A DNA stretch of 64,000 nt from Marinobacter sp. BGYM27 (GTDB lineage: Bacteria > Pseudomonadota > Gammaproteobacteria > Pseudomonadales > Oleiphilaceae), in assembly GCA_025153445.1 (NCBI GenBank), contig JANZNS010000001.1, forward strand, positions 558,001 to 622,000, read 5' to 3'. The notes under the pieces are model-generated. The model did no database searches. It was not told the origin of the DNA and saw only the letters and a list, made by a program, of their open reading frames with translations. Positions 26,499-35,183 of the stretch are shown here, piece after piece. Within the stretch, counting starts at the first letter, position 1. The number at the start of each line of letters is the position of its first letter. A program made the position numbers and the translations under genes.

Positions 26499-26846
26499 AT
26501 GAATAAAAAACCGCATCTCGATGATGAAGCGCTGTCAGAGCTGCGCGATGTCATGGAGGACGAGTTTGATGTGTTGATCAGAACCTACCTGTCAGATTCC
26601 GGCGAACGTATCGATATCTTGCGTTCGGCCCTTTCCAGCCGTGATTCACAGGCGTTCACCCACTCCGCACACAGCTTCAAGGGTAGTTGTATCAACATCG
26701 GTGCCCCCCGCTTGGGCGCACTCTGCTCCGAGGCGGAGATTGCCGGCAGGGAGGAGCGCATTGATGATGCTGCCCACCTGCTGGATGATATCCAAAGTGA
26801 GTTTCTGACCGTTCGCCAGTTACTTGAACAAACCCTTCTGCGATAA
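26499..26846 (+). CDS. hptB: HptB-like histidine phosphotransfer protein
   Basis: Single Hpt domain of 115 residues with the phosphorylatable His in THSAHSFKGSCINIGAPRL (about residue 56). In pseudomonads HptB relays phosphate from hybrid kinases to HsbR and so controls the swim/biofilm switch. GGAGG lies five bases before the ATG at 26499; a longer frame upstream starts in non-conserved sequence. Last gene of the hsb module; a sigma-54 promoter for fliK follows 32 bases later. Confidence 0.9.
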   Translation: MNKKPHLDDEALSELRDVMEDEFDVLIRTYLSDSGERIDILRSALSSRDSQAFTHSAHSFKGSCINIGAPRLGALCSEAEIAGREERIDDAAHLLDDIQSEFLTVRQLLEQTLLR

Positions 26847-26877
26847 CCACCCTCTGGTCCGTACCTTGTTACGGTGT

Positions 26878-26893
26878 TGGCACCCTAATTGCT
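26878..26893 (+). promoter_or_regulatory. sigma-54 promoter of fliK
   Basis: TGGCACCCTAATTGCT matches TGGCAC-N5-TTGCT perfectly and lies 49 bases before fliK, giving fliK its own start inside the larger gene string. Confidence 0.88.
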
Positions 26894-26942
26894 GAACTCT
26901 GAATAATCGTCTTTATCTGAGCCCAAGCGGCAAGGGGTTGCC

Positions 26943-28229
26943 ATGTCTGGAATATTGCTGACGCCAGCAAGTCTGAAACCCGAGCAAAATCTCGACCGAC
27001 CGCGCCAGGATCTGGCTTCCGATCAGGCCTCCGAGGGATTTGATGCGGTTTCAGCCCGAGAGAAGCAGCGTCTCGAAGACCGCGCGACCGAAAGCCGGCG
27101 CGCTGATCAGCGAGCGCAGGATGCCCGTATTGAAGATCAGCGCCTTGCCGACAGGCGAGCGGCACGCGACGATCAAAGGGATGCAATTGCTGACAAACGA
27201 GCGGATGCCAAAACGAAAGGCGCATCCGATAGCAATGCGCGGGACGAAGCGCGGCCCGCAGCGGAATCACGGCAACCCGAAGACACGTCGCGGCAGGAAT
27301 CTGCCGAGACCCGGGCAGAGAAAGAGGATACCGAAGCCACTGAAGCCCAGGGCCAGGCCGTGGCTGAGGGCGATCAGGAAAAACCTGAGTCTCCGGATGA
27401 TGAAACCGTGGTGCCTTTGTTTATGAACAGCCCCACGCAACTGACGAACGGGCAGACCGGCAAAATCGCAACCGGCACCACGCCAACGGGTAGTGCAGCG
27501 ATGGCCCCTATGGCTGCCGGCACCAACCAGCAGTCTCCAGTTGCTATGGCGCTGAAAGCGGGTAAAGGCGGTGGCGAAGGCTTGCCATCCGAATCGGGCG
27601 AAACTCTCAAAGGCCTTCTGGGCAAATCAACCGCGGCTGGAGAGGGCAAGGGAATTGAATTTTCCGCTCAGCTTAATCGGCTTCAGGGAGGTGCTGAGTC
27701 CGCGTCAAAGTCTGGCCCTGCATCCTTGCAACAGGCACAGGGAGCCAAGGAAGTACTGGCGCCACTGAAGAGCTATTCCACCAGCATCGACCTGCCGGTT
27801 CAGCATGCTGAATGGGGCGAGAAAGTGGCCGGTAAGCTGGCCTGGCTGACCACTCAGCGCATGTCAGTGGCAGAAATACACATTACGCCCCCGGATTTCG
27901 GGCCTATGGAAGTACGGGTTCACGTTCACAACGATCAGGCTAACGTCGCTATCCACGCGAGTCATTCAGTGGTCAGGGATCAACTTGAGCTTAACGGTCA
28001 CCGTCTGCGGGATATGCTGCAGGACAGTGGCCTGACGCTCGAGCGTTTTGAGGTTTCTGCTGATGCCTCGGGTCAGGGCCAGCGAGACAGTGCCGGAGAA
28101 GGCACCGGGACACACGGCGAAGGTGTTGTGGGTAATGGCGATATGGCAGAACTCGACCAGGATGATGGCGCCGCGCTTTCCGGATCGCTGGATTTGAGCT
28201 GGCGCGGAGAGGTTGACCTGTACGCCTGA
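26943..28229 (+). CDS. fliK: FliK, flagellar hook-length control protein
   Basis: Secreted molecular ruler of 428 residues. The first 150 residues are extremely charged and Arg/Asp/Glu/Ala-rich (repeats like RRADQRAQDARIEDQRLADRR), then a Gly/Ser/Thr-rich linker, then the compact C-terminal hook-length domain (about 280-380) with QRMSVAEIHITPPDFGPMEV, VRVHVHNDQANVAIHA and LRDMLQDSGLTLERFEV. That domain contacts FlhB to switch export from hook to filament. AAGGGG lies five bases before the ATG. A terminator follows. Confidence 0.94.
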   Translation: MSGILLTPASLKPEQNLDRPRQDLASDQASEGFDAVSAREKQRLEDRATESRRADQRAQDARIEDQRLADRRAARDDQRDAIADKRADAKTKGASDSNARDEARPAAESRQPEDTSRQESAETRAEKEDTEATEAQGQAVAEGDQEKPESPDDETVVPLFMNSPTQLTNGQTGKIATGTTPTGSAAMAPMAAGTNQQSPVAMALKAGKGGGEGLPSESGETLKGLLGKSTAAGEGKGIEFSAQLNRLQGGAESASKSGPASLQQAQGAKEVLAPLKSYSTSIDLPVQHAEWGEKVAGKLAWLTTQRMSVAEIHITPPDFGPMEVRVHVHNDQANVAIHASHSVVRDQLELNGHRLRDMLQDSGLTLERFEVSADASGQGQRDSAGEGTGTHGEGVVGNGDMAELDQDDGAALSGSLDLSWRGEVDLYA

Positions 28230-28304
28230 TCGCAGCCGATTCCCTGGCTGGGCCACTCAGCTGATCCATCCCGCCCGAAAGGCGATGACCCACCCCATAT
28301 TACC

Positions 28305-28342
28305 AACCCGATTCAGGTTTCTGACTCGGGTTTTGTTTTTTC
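28305..28342 (+). terminator. Rho-independent terminator of fliK
   Basis: AACCCGATTCAG and CTGACTCGGGTT form a 12-base stem with one mismatch and a GTTT loop, followed by TTGTTTTTT. Confidence 0.87.
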
Positions 28343-28373
28343 TCTGCGCGGTTCTTTCATTCGGGCGGTTTAT

Positions 28374-28389
28374 GTCTGATGATTCAGAC
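28374..28389. promoter_or_regulatory. palindrome upstream of the fliL promoter
   Basis: GTCTGA-TGAT-TCAGAC is a perfect inverted repeat about 100 bases upstream of the sigma-54 promoter, a normal place for a FleQ or FleR enhancer site. Its GTC...GAC ends recall the FleQ box but the length is 16, not 14. Confidence 0.4.
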
Positions 28390-28490
28390 GCTAAACTTCT
28401 GTTTTCAATAAGTGTCTGGCATCAAAGCACGTGTGGCTGCGAGTCTCATGGATAAGGGCCGTCTGGTGTTTTTCCTTCAACATCGAAGAC

Positions 28491-28506
28491 TGGCCCGTAA
28501 CTTGCT
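28491..28506 (+). promoter_or_regulatory. sigma-54 promoter of the fliL operon
   Basis: TGGCCCGTAACTTGCT has TGGC-CG at -24 and TTGCT at -12 in perfect spacing, 60 bases before fliL. Confidence 0.9.
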
Positions 28507-28565
28507 GCTACCTTGTTAAATAGCCCTTCATTCGCCCGAAAGTGACGGAAAACTGACTGACCACT

Positions 28566-29069
28566 ATGGCCGAAAATAAAGAGAACGCGCCGGCAGGCGG
28601 CAAGAGCAAACTGAAGCTCATTATTATTCTGACGCTGGTGGTGCTGATGGCCGTTGGCCTATCGGTTGCCGGCACATACTGGCTTCTGAAAGGGGATTCA
28701 GATAGCGGTAGTGATGCGGCTGACAGCGACGAGCCGGCGGAAGAAGTATTTGTTCCCAGCCGGTACCTGACGATCGAAAAGCCCTTCATCGTCACCTTGA
28801 CGGCTGACGGGCGTCAACGTTACATGCAGATATTTGTTGCTTTCCAAAGCCGGGATCAGGCTGCGCTGGATGCGGCAGAAACGCACATGCCACTGATTCG
28901 CAGCCGGTTGTTGAGTTTATTTGGTGGTCAGGATTTTGCGGCGATGCAAACGGTTGAGGGTAAGCAGCAACTGCTGGCCGATACGCTATCCGCCGTCAAC
29001 GGTGTACTTGAACAGGAAGGCGCGTCGCCTGTTGACCGTATTCTGTTCGAGAACTTTGTACTGCAATAA
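28566..29069 (+). CDS. fliL: FliL, basal-body-associated stator-supporting protein
   Basis: Inner-membrane protein of 167 residues. A short cytoplasmic N-terminus is followed by one membrane segment (about 19-40, LIIILTLVVLMAVGLSVAGTYW), an acidic Asp/Ser linker and the stomatin-like periplasmic FliL domain starting near RYLTIEKPFIVTLT. The protein ends DRILFENFVLQ as usual. It surrounds stator units and supports torque. First gene of fliLMNOPQR-flhB, with its own sigma-54 promoter. Confidence 0.95.
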   Translation: MAENKENAPAGGKSKLKLIIILTLVVLMAVGLSVAGTYWLLKGDSDSGSDAADSDEPAEEVFVPSRYLTIEKPFIVTLTADGRQRYMQIFVAFQSRDQAALDAAETHMPLIRSRLLSLFGGQDFAAMQTVEGKQQLLADTLSAVNGVLEQEGASPVDRILFENFVLQ

Positions 29070-29122
29070 TTATTCACCCGGTCCGTCCGTTTTGGATGAA
29101 CCTGTGAGGTCGGGAATCAGGT

Positions 29123-30121
29123 ATGCAGGATTTACTGTCACAAGATGAAATCGACGCGCTACTCCATGGTGTCGATGATGGTGACATCGACACCTACGAT
29201 GAGGCCGATGAAGCTGGCGTAAAAGACTACGATCTTGCCAGTCAGGATCGTATTGTTCGTGGCCGGATGCCAACGCTTGAAATGATCAATGAGCGTTTTG
29301 CCCGTTACACCCGAATCAGTCTTTTCAATCTGTTGCGTCGTAACGCCGATGTGTCCACCGGCGGTATTCAGATCATGAAGTTCGGCGAGTATGTCCATAC
29401 CCTTTATGTGCCGACCAGTCTGAACCTGATAAAAATGCGGCCCCTTCGCGGCACAGGTTTGTTTATTCTCGATGCCAAGCTGGTGTTCAAGCTGGTTGAT
29501 AATTTCTTTGGTGGGGAAGGCCGGCACGCCAAGATCGAGGGCCGGGAGTTTACTCCAACAGAGATTCGCATCGTCCAAATGATGCTGGACCAGGTTTTCA
29601 TTGATATGCGGGAAGCCTGGAGCGCGGTGCTCAAAATTGATTTCGAATACCTCAGTTCTGAGGTGAATCCGGCGATGGCCAATATCGTCAGCCCCAGCGA
29701 AGTGGTGGTCGTCAGTACGTTCCATATCGAGCTGGACGGTGGCGGTGGCGAGCTGCACATGGCGTTTCCCTATTCGATGATCGAACCCATCCGTGATGTG
29801 CTGGATGCGGGCGTGCAGAGTGACGTTGATGATGTCGATGAACGTTGGGTTAACGCCCTTCAGGAAGATGTCAGAGCGGTCAGCGTGCCGATTAATACCA
29901 CGGTTTGCAGGCGAAAAATGTCGTTGCGGGAGCTGGCAAAGCTAAAAGCCGGTGATGTGATTCCGGTTGAGATGCCCGAAGACCTCACGGTCACCGCCAA
30001 TGGTATTCCCATTTACCGTGCCCAACTGGGTACGCGCGACGGTAATCTGGCACTGAGAATTACCGGCAAGACCCCTCGGCCCCAGGTCAAAAAACAATTG
30101 AAGGTGAATAGAGATGGCTGA
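29123..30121 (+). CDS. fliM: FliM, flagellar motor switch protein
   Basis: C-ring protein of 332 residues that binds CheY-P to reverse rotation. It begins with the CheY-binding peptide LLSQDEIDALLHGV, continues with DLASQDRIVRGRMPTLE and the middle domain containing GGIQIMKFGEYVHTLYVPTS (FliG contact region), and ends with a SpoA-type FliN-binding domain (KLKAGDVIPVEMPEDLTV). Its stop overlaps fliN by eight bases. Confidence 0.97.
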   Translation: MQDLLSQDEIDALLHGVDDGDIDTYDEADEAGVKDYDLASQDRIVRGRMPTLEMINERFARYTRISLFNLLRRNADVSTGGIQIMKFGEYVHTLYVPTSLNLIKMRPLRGTGLFILDAKLVFKLVDNFFGGEGRHAKIEGREFTPTEIRIVQMMLDQVFIDMREAWSAVLKIDFEYLSSEVNPAMANIVSPSEVVVVSTFHIELDGGGGELHMAFPYSMIEPIRDVLDAGVQSDVDDVDERWVNALQEDVRAVSVPINTTVCRRKMSLRELAKLKAGDVIPVEMPEDLTVTANGIPIYRAQLGTRDGNLALRITGKTPRPQVKKQLKVNRDG

Positions 30122-30629
30122 AGATGACAAAAAGAACGCCGAAGAGATGAGCGAAGACGAGAAGCTCGCGGCGGAGTGGGAGGCAGCCATGACCGAGTCC
30201 GGTGACGAGAGTGAGGGATCCGATGCATCCGGAACCGGTGAGCTTGGTGATGAGTGGGCAGCCGCAATGGAAGAAGCCGGTGAAGGTAAGAGCGGCGCCT
30301 CGGCCGTGAAGGCAGCTCCCATGGAAGAGTTTGCTGAAGAGGAAGCCTCAGTCGGGCACGGCCCTTCGCCCGATCTTGACGTGATACTGGATATTCCGGT
30401 CACTATTTCGATGGAAGTGGGCAATACCCAGATTCCGATCCGCAACCTGCTGCAGCTCAACCAGGGGTCTGTGATCGAACTGGACCGGCTGGCGGGCGAG
30501 CCACTTGACGTCTTGGTCAACGGTACGCTGATCGCTCACGGCGAAGTGGTCATGGTAAACGAAAAGTTCGGCATCCGGCTGACGGACGTCATCAGTCCGG
30601 GTGAGCGCATCAAGCGACTTTCAAAATAA
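30114..30629 (+). CDS. fliN: FliN, flagellar motor switch protein
   Basis: C-ring protein of 171 residues. The C-terminal SpoA domain (about 85-165) carries DIPVTISMEVGNTQIPIRNL, LNQGSVIELDRLAGEPLDVL and VVMVNEKFGIRLTDVI, all diagnostic. The first 75 residues are an acidic, Glu/Ala/Ser-rich extension, as in pseudomonads and longer than in enterobacteria. Overlaps the fliM end. A 76-base gap with a modest hairpin separates it from fliO. Confidence 0.96.
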   Translation: MAEDDKKNAEEMSEDEKLAAEWEAAMTESGDESEGSDASGTGELGDEWAAAMEEAGEGKSGASAVKAAPMEEFAEEEASVGHGPSPDLDVILDIPVTISMEVGNTQIPIRNLLQLNQGSVIELDRLAGEPLDVLVNGTLIAHGEVVMVNEKFGIRLTDVISPGERIKRLSK

Positions 30630-30705
30630 CAATTCACGACCATTAGCCCGCCCACAGCGTCACTGTATTAGTTCGGGGGTGGGCTAGCGGATCGGAGGAA
30701 CGACA

Positions 30706-31200
30706 TTGCAACGGATCTTCTCGCTCGGTTTACTGCTTGCCAGCCTGCCGGCATGGGCCGAGGAAACCGCGACGCTTGCCGCAAAGGCAGGCGAGCCACC
30801 TGTACGTCATGGTCCCGACAACCTTGTTTCGATGTTAAGCCTCGGGTTGGGGCTGGTCGCTGTTATTGCCCTGATATTCATATGCGCCTGGCTGGTTAAG
30901 CGCATGACCGGTCTGACGGGCATGAATAACCAGGCTATGAAAATTGTGAGCGTGCTGGCCGTTGGTGCCCGTGAAAGAATTGCACTGGTCGATGTCGGTG
31001 GTACCCAGATTCTGGTAGGCATCACGCCATCGGCGATCCGGACCCTTCATGTATTTGATGAGCCGGTGGTGACCAAAGGCGGTTCGCCGGCCGACAGCGA
31101 TTTTGCCAAACGTCTGCAGGCGATGGTGGGCCGCCACTGGCAAGGCAAGTCTGCAAGTGATTCCCCAATTGACGACGATCCACGCGGAGGCAAGGCATGA
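30706..31200 (+). CDS. fliO: FliO, flagellar export-gate assembly protein
   Basis: Small membrane protein of 164 residues that helps assemble the FliP ring. It has a signal-like N-terminus (ending LPAWAEE), one strong membrane segment (about 45-66, [22 protein letters not shown]) and the cytoplasmic FliO domain with [27 protein letters not shown]-type residues (here in outline). The start is a TTG at 30706 with GGAGG seven bases ahead; no ATG in the frame would keep the N-terminus. Overlaps fliP (ATGA). Confidence 0.92.
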   Translation: MQRIFSLGLLLASLPAWAEETATLAAKAGEPPVRHGPDNLVSMLSLGLGLVAVIALIFICAWLVKRMTGLTGMNNQAMKIVSVLAVGARERIALVDVGGTQILVGITPSAIRTLHVFDEPVVTKGGSPADSDFAKRLQAMVGRHWQGKSASDSPIDDDPRGGKA

Positions 31201-31955
31201 GCCGCTTGAGTCGCCTGTTGCCTCTGATCCTGACGTCGCTCCCACTGTTGCTTCTGGCTATGCCGGCACAAGCGGACATGCCCGGCATTCCTGCAATCAC
31301 CATGACACCGGGTGAAGGCGAGGCACAGGAATATTCGGTGACCCTGCAGGTGTTGGCGCTGATGACCGCGCTGACTTTCCTGCCAGCGATGCTGATGATG
31401 ATGACGTCGTTTACCCGGATCATCATCGTGTTTTCGATTTTGCGGCAGGCGCTGGGTCTGCAGTCCACTCCATCCAACCAGATTCTTCTGGGGCTTACCC
31501 TGTTCCTCACTATATTTATCATGGCGCCGGTATTTCAGGAGGTTAACAGGGCAGCCCTGCAGCCGTATCTGGCAGAAGAAATGGCGCCGCTTGAGGCAGT
31601 AGAAGCCGCCAGTGAGCCGTTTCGCAAGTTCATGCTGGCCCAAACACGGGAAAGTGACCTTGCCCTGTTCACCCGAATGGCAGACGTCACCTACCAGACG
31701 CCGGATGATGTCGACTTCTTTGTGTTGATGCCGGCTTTCGTGACCAGTGAGTTGAAAACCGCGTTCCAGATTGGCTTTATTCTGTTTATTCCGTTTCTGA
31801 TTATCGACATGGTGGTCGCCAGCGTACTCATGGCGATGGGTATGATGATGCTGTCGCCCATCATTATTTCCTTACCATTCAAAATCATGCTTTTCGTGTT
31901 GGTAGATGGCTGGGCGCTCATCATGGGTACACTGGCGGCCAGTTATGGTTTATAG
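31197..31955 (+). CDS. fliP: FliP, flagellar type III export gate protein
   Basis: Export-gate subunit of 252 residues. It has a cleavable signal peptide (ending MPAQA), unusual among the gate proteins but standard for FliP, then four membrane segments. The family blocks are [36 protein letters not shown], and [20 protein letters not shown] followed by [18 protein letters not shown]. Five FliP with FliQ and FliR form the helical gate. Start overlaps the fliO stop. Confidence 0.97.
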   Translation: MSRLSRLLPLILTSLPLLLLAMPAQADMPGIPAITMTPGEGEAQEYSVTLQVLALMTALTFLPAMLMMMTSFTRIIIVFSILRQALGLQSTPSNQILLGLTLFLTIFIMAPVFQEVNRAALQPYLAEEMAPLEAVEAASEPFRKFMLAQTRESDLALFTRMADVTYQTPDDVDFFVLMPAFVTSELKTAFQIGFILFIPFLIIDMVVASVLMAMGMMMLSPIIISLPFKIMLFVLVDGWALIMGTLAASYGL

Positions 31956-31976
31956 CCAGCAACAGGAGACTGGACA

Positions 31977-32246
31977 ATGACTCCGGAAACCGTAATCGAC
32001 ATAATGCGTCAGGCGCTGTGGATGATCGTTCTGCTCTCAGCGGTGATTATAGGGCCGGGGCTGGTCGTCGGTCTTATCGTCAGTACCTTCCAGGCGGCTA
32101 CGCAGATTAACGAGCAGACACTCAGTTTTCTGCCGCGTTTGCTGATCACGCTGATGATGATTATTTTCGCCGGCCCCTGGATGCTGACGCAGCTGCTGGA
32201 CCATGCCCGCACGCTGATCATGAATATCCCTTATCTGATTGGCTGA
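31977..32246 (+). CDS. fliQ: FliQ, flagellar type III export gate protein
   Basis: Gate subunit of 89 residues with two membrane hairpin helices. ALWMIVLLSAVIIGPGLVVGL and STFQAATQINEQTLSFLPR are diagnostic, the latter the conserved FliQ loop. CAGGAG lies before the ATG. The stop overlaps the beginning of the fliR reading frame region. Confidence 0.97.
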   Translation: MTPETVIDIMRQALWMIVLLSAVIIGPGLVVGLIVSTFQAATQINEQTLSFLPRLLITLMMIIFAGPWMLTQLLDHARTLIMNIPYLIG

Positions 32247-32250
32247 CCTG

Positions 32251-33033
32251 ATGGGCTTCGAAGTCAGTGCCGATATGGTCGGTCAGTGGGTCGGGCAGCA
32301 TCTTTGGCCATTGTTCCGGATTGCCAGTTTCATGATGGTGATCCCGTTTGTGGGCTCGGGGCTGGTGCCGACGCGAATCCGGCTCGGTCTGGCACTGCTG
32401 ATGACCATTCTCATCGTGCCGATGATTGGCGATGTTCCCCGTGTCGATGCGCTGAGTGCCGATGCAGTGGTGATCACCATCAATCAGGTGATGATCGGCG
32501 CGGGCATGGGGTTTGCGCTGACCGTGCTGTTCCAGTTGTTTGTGGTGGCCGGTCAGATGATAGCCATGCAGATGGGGCTCGGTTTCGCCTCCATGGTGGA
32601 CCCGGCAAACGGCATCAACGTGCCCATACTGGCCCAGATTTATACCATCACCATCACCTTGCTGTTTTTGGCCATGAATGGCCATCTGGTGGCGTTCGAG
32701 GTTTTTATCGAAAGCTTCAGAACCATCCCTATCGGCATGTCAGGTCTGGGGCCGGACGCCTTTTGGGCATTGGCACACCGGGTCAGTTGGATGTTTGTAT
32801 CGGCCATGTTGCTGGCGCTGCCAGCGGTAACCGCCGTGCTGATCGTCACTATCTCGTTTGGTGTCATGACCCGTGCGGCCCCGCAAATGAACATCTTTTC
32901 GCTCGGTTTCCCGATAGGTTTGTTGTTTGGTCTGTTTGCCATCTGGGTACTGCATACCAACTTTGTGCCTCACTTCGAACAATACACATCTGAAACGTTT
33001 GACTTCATGCGTTCGTTACAGGGGCTACCCTGA
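32251..33033 (+). CDS. fliR: FliR, flagellar type III export gate protein
   Basis: Integral membrane gate subunit of 260 residues. FLWPLFRI-like WVGQHLWPLFRIASFMMVIP at the start, QMGLGFASMVDPANGINVP (the conserved loop) and the C-terminal segment with TRAAPQMNIFSLGFPIG are all family hallmarks. One FliR closes the FliP5-FliQ4 assembly. The ATG at 32251 fits the family N-terminus; a TTG 12 bases upstream would overlap fliQ more. Translation is probably coupled. Confidence 0.96.
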   Translation: MGFEVSADMVGQWVGQHLWPLFRIASFMMVIPFVGSGLVPTRIRLGLALLMTILIVPMIGDVPRVDALSADAVVITINQVMIGAGMGFALTVLFQLFVVAGQMIAMQMGLGFASMVDPANGINVPILAQIYTITITLLFLAMNGHLVAFEVFIESFRTIPIGMSGLGPDAFWALAHRVSWMFVSAMLLALPAVTAVLIVTISFGVMTRAAPQMNIFSLGFPIGLLFGLFAIWVLHTNFVPHFEQYTSETFDFMRSLQGLP

Positions 33034-33076
33034 ATGAACAGGTTCACTCTGTCTTTCAACGACCGGTGTGTCCGTC

Positions 33077-34213
33077 ATGGCTGAAGAAAACGACAACAGT
33101 CAGGAAAAGACCGAAGAGGCCACCCCCCGAAGGCTTGAAAAGTCCCGGGAGGATGGCCAGACGGCGCGTTCCAAAGAACTGGCGACCATGGCGGTACTGC
33201 TGGCCGGTGCCGCGAGTCTGTTGATATTTGGCAGCAGCCTCGGGGCCTCACTCGAGAGCATCATGCGCCACAGCTTCGAGTTTGAGCGCCTGGTGGCATT
33301 TGACACCAACTACATGGCGCTCTTTCTGCTGCAGTCCGCAAAAGAGGCCGCATGGGCGTTGGCGCCCATCATGCTGGTGTTATTGATTGCGGCGATAGTG
33401 GGGCCGATCGGCATTGGTGGTCTGTTATTCAGTGGCAAGGCGATTGCGCCCAAACTGAACCGCATGGACCCGATGAAAGGTCTGAAGCGAATGTTCTCCG
33501 CAAGGGCTCTGGTGGAGCTGGTCAAGGCAGTCGCCAAAGTCGCGTTGGTGCTGGTGATAGCCATTGTTATTCTGGATCTGCGCACTGAAGATTTACTGGC
33601 GATCGCTGAAGAGCCAGCCGTTCCGGCGATGGAGCATGTGCTTTGGACGCTGGGCTGGAGTTTCTTTTTGCTGTCCTGCGCGACCATCATTATCGCGGCG
33701 ATTGATGTACCGTTTCAGATCTATGATCACAACAAAAAGCTGCGGATGACCAAGCAGGAAGTCAAAGATGAGTTCAAGGACACGGAAGGCAAGCCGGAAG
33801 TAAAAGGCCGTATTCGTCAGTTGCAACGTGAAATGGCACAGCGCCGGATGATGCAGGATGTGCCGACGGCTGATGTGGTGATCACCAACCCGACCCACTA
33901 TGCGGTTGCCCTGAAATACGATCAGAGCAAGATGGCGGCGCCGATTGTGGTCGCCAAAGGCGCCGATCAGGTGGCATTCAAAATTATGGAGATCGCCCGC
34001 GAACACAAGGTCGATATCATGCGCACGCCACCGCTGACGCGAGCGGTCTATCACAACACGGCCATTGGAGGTGAAATTCCTGCTGGGCTTTATGTTGCGA
34101 TCGCGCAGGTGCTTGCTTATCTCTATCAGCTGCGTCGCTTCCGCCGCGGGCAGGGCGAACGACCGGGAATGCCGGACCTGCCTATCCCGGGTGATTTGCG
34201 TAGTGATAACTAA
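33077..34213 (+). CDS. flhB: FlhB, export switch protein
   Basis: Membrane protein of 378 residues that changes export specificity from rod/hook to filament subunits. The N-terminus EKTEEATPRRLEKSREDGQ is diagnostic; four membrane segments follow (about 30-210), then the cytoplasmic domain with the autocleavage site NPTH in VVITNPTHYAVALKYD (about residue 269). GGTG lies eight bases before the ATG at 33077; a GTG nine bases upstream is less likely. Last gene of the fliL operon; the next genes are on the other strand. Confidence 0.97.
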   Translation: MAEENDNSQEKTEEATPRRLEKSREDGQTARSKELATMAVLLAGAASLLIFGSSLGASLESIMRHSFEFERLVAFDTNYMALFLLQSAKEAAWALAPIMLVLLIAAIVGPIGIGGLLFSGKAIAPKLNRMDPMKGLKRMFSARALVELVKAVAKVALVLVIAIVILDLRTEDLLAIAEEPAVPAMEHVLWTLGWSFFLLSCATIIIAAIDVPFQIYDHNKKLRMTKQEVKDEFKDTEGKPEVKGRIRQLQREMAQRRMMQDVPTADVVITNPTHYAVALKYDQSKMAAPIVVAKGADQVAFKIMEIAREHKVDIMRTPPLTRAVYHNTAIGGEIPAGLYVAIAQVLAYLYQLRRFRRGQGERPGMPDLPIPGDLRSDN

Positions 34214-34253
34214 GAGGGCGACCAACCTGTGACGAACATCTCCGCATCAGGTT

Positions 34254-35105
34254 TCAGACGGCGGCTCTGATTACCCGGACCAGTGGCTCGCCGCGACTGT
34301 GAGGAATGGCTAATCGGTCATACCAGTTTTCCGGATTGATCACCGAGACATCTGAAAATCCCAACTCTGTCAGGTGGCGCTTTGCGCTGTCCTCATCACT
34401 GAAATGAAAGCTGACCTGGGCTCTGGTGATAGTCCCAAGTGCCGATTTGAGCAAATTCAAGCCGGTTCCAAACAGGCTGGGCCCGGGTTGCAGGTAAGTC
34501 TCTGACAGGTACTCAGACCCCTTGCGCTGTTCAAGTACTGGCACCAGGCGCTGCCAGAAGCGACTGATGTTCTCTAAAGAGAAATAGCTAGTCAGGCCCT
34601 CAGTAATTATCAGCACCGGGCCATCTGCATCGAATTCGGCTTTGATGAGCGCCTCAATGCTGAGCGGGCCGGATTCTGCAAAAATATCGACCGGCCGAAC
34701 CTGGTGTCGCGCATCAAGATAACCCTCGCTGCTCAGATAGGCTTCCTTTCGCGCTGCCATGGCGGGCAGGTCCGCTTCGACCATATGGATCTGAGGGAAA
34801 CGTTTGCGCAAGCGAATGCCGCGAGGGGACAGTCCGCATGCCACTTCAATAACCTGGGAGACCTGACGGTTGTTGATGGCGTCGGCAATCAGTTCATCGA
34901 TAATCAAATGGCGCTGGAGCAGGAAAATGCGGATATTGCCGCCGGCAAGCATCTGACTGGCGCCTTCGAACGGCGTAAGCAAACTGTAGAGGGCGTGGCC
35001 GGTGGTGGGCGTGAGGCCGGCTTCCGACAATCCGTTGTGTTGCCAGACGGCGCTGGTGTATAGCGCAGTAAAACTGATGCCGGTGCTTTTTATAGGTGGG
35101 TGCAT
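34254..35105 (-). CDS. class I SAM methyltransferase, TcmP/leucine-carboxyl-methyltransferase-like
   Basis: Protein of 283 residues. The SAM-binding glycine motif VIEVACGLSPRGIRLRKRFP (about 85-104) followed by acidic IHMVEADLP places it with the TcmP/PPM1-like O-methyltransferases (COG3315 type). The post-motif GPVLIITEGLTSYF matches the family motif EGLTMYL-like. The methyl acceptor is unknown. AAGGAG stands eight bases before the ATG. It follows uraA on the same strand across a gap that holds a large hairpin, and ends 40 bases from the flhB stop (convergent). Confidence 0.82.
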   Translation of the reverse strand: MHPPIKSTGISFTALYTSAVWQHNGLSEAGLTPTTGHALYSLLTPFEGASQMLAGGNIRIFLLQRHLIIDELIADAINNRQVSQVIEVACGLSPRGIRLRKRFPQIHMVEADLPAMAARKEAYLSSEGYLDARHQVRPVDIFAESGPLSIEALIKAEFDADGPVLIITEGLTSYFSLENISRFWQRLVPVLEQRKGSEYLSETYLQPGPSLFGTGLNLLKSALGTITRAQVSFHFSDEDSAKRHLTELGFSDVSVINPENWYDRLAIPHSRGEPLVRVIRAAV

Positions 35106-35126
35106 AGCAGGTGCTCCTTGAGAGTC

Positions 35127-35173
35127 CGGCGTCCATGAGCATGGGGTGTCTTTTCCCCATGCGCAGGACGCCG
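35127..35173. repeat. nested two-step hairpin between uraA and the methyltransferase gene
   Basis: Outer arms CGGCGTCC (35127-35134) and GGACGCCG (35166-35173) and inner arms GCATGGGG (35139-35146) and CCCCATGC (35155-35162) are all perfect, separated by small loops of 4 and 3 bases and an 8-base apex. There is no T-run on either strand, so it is not a textbook terminator. It lies in the leader of the methyltransferase gene. Confidence 0.8.
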
Positions 35174-35183
35174 AAGGATACCG

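Noticed and set aside
27050-27370. Highly repetitive charged stretch in fliK, first taken for a frameshifted region
   Set aside because: The frame runs unbroken into the conserved hook-length domain and such N-termini are common in FliK.
30644-30686. TAGCCC/GGGCTA hairpin between fliN and fliO
   Set aside because: Six base pairs with a 31-base loop and no T-run; fliO appears to continue the operon.
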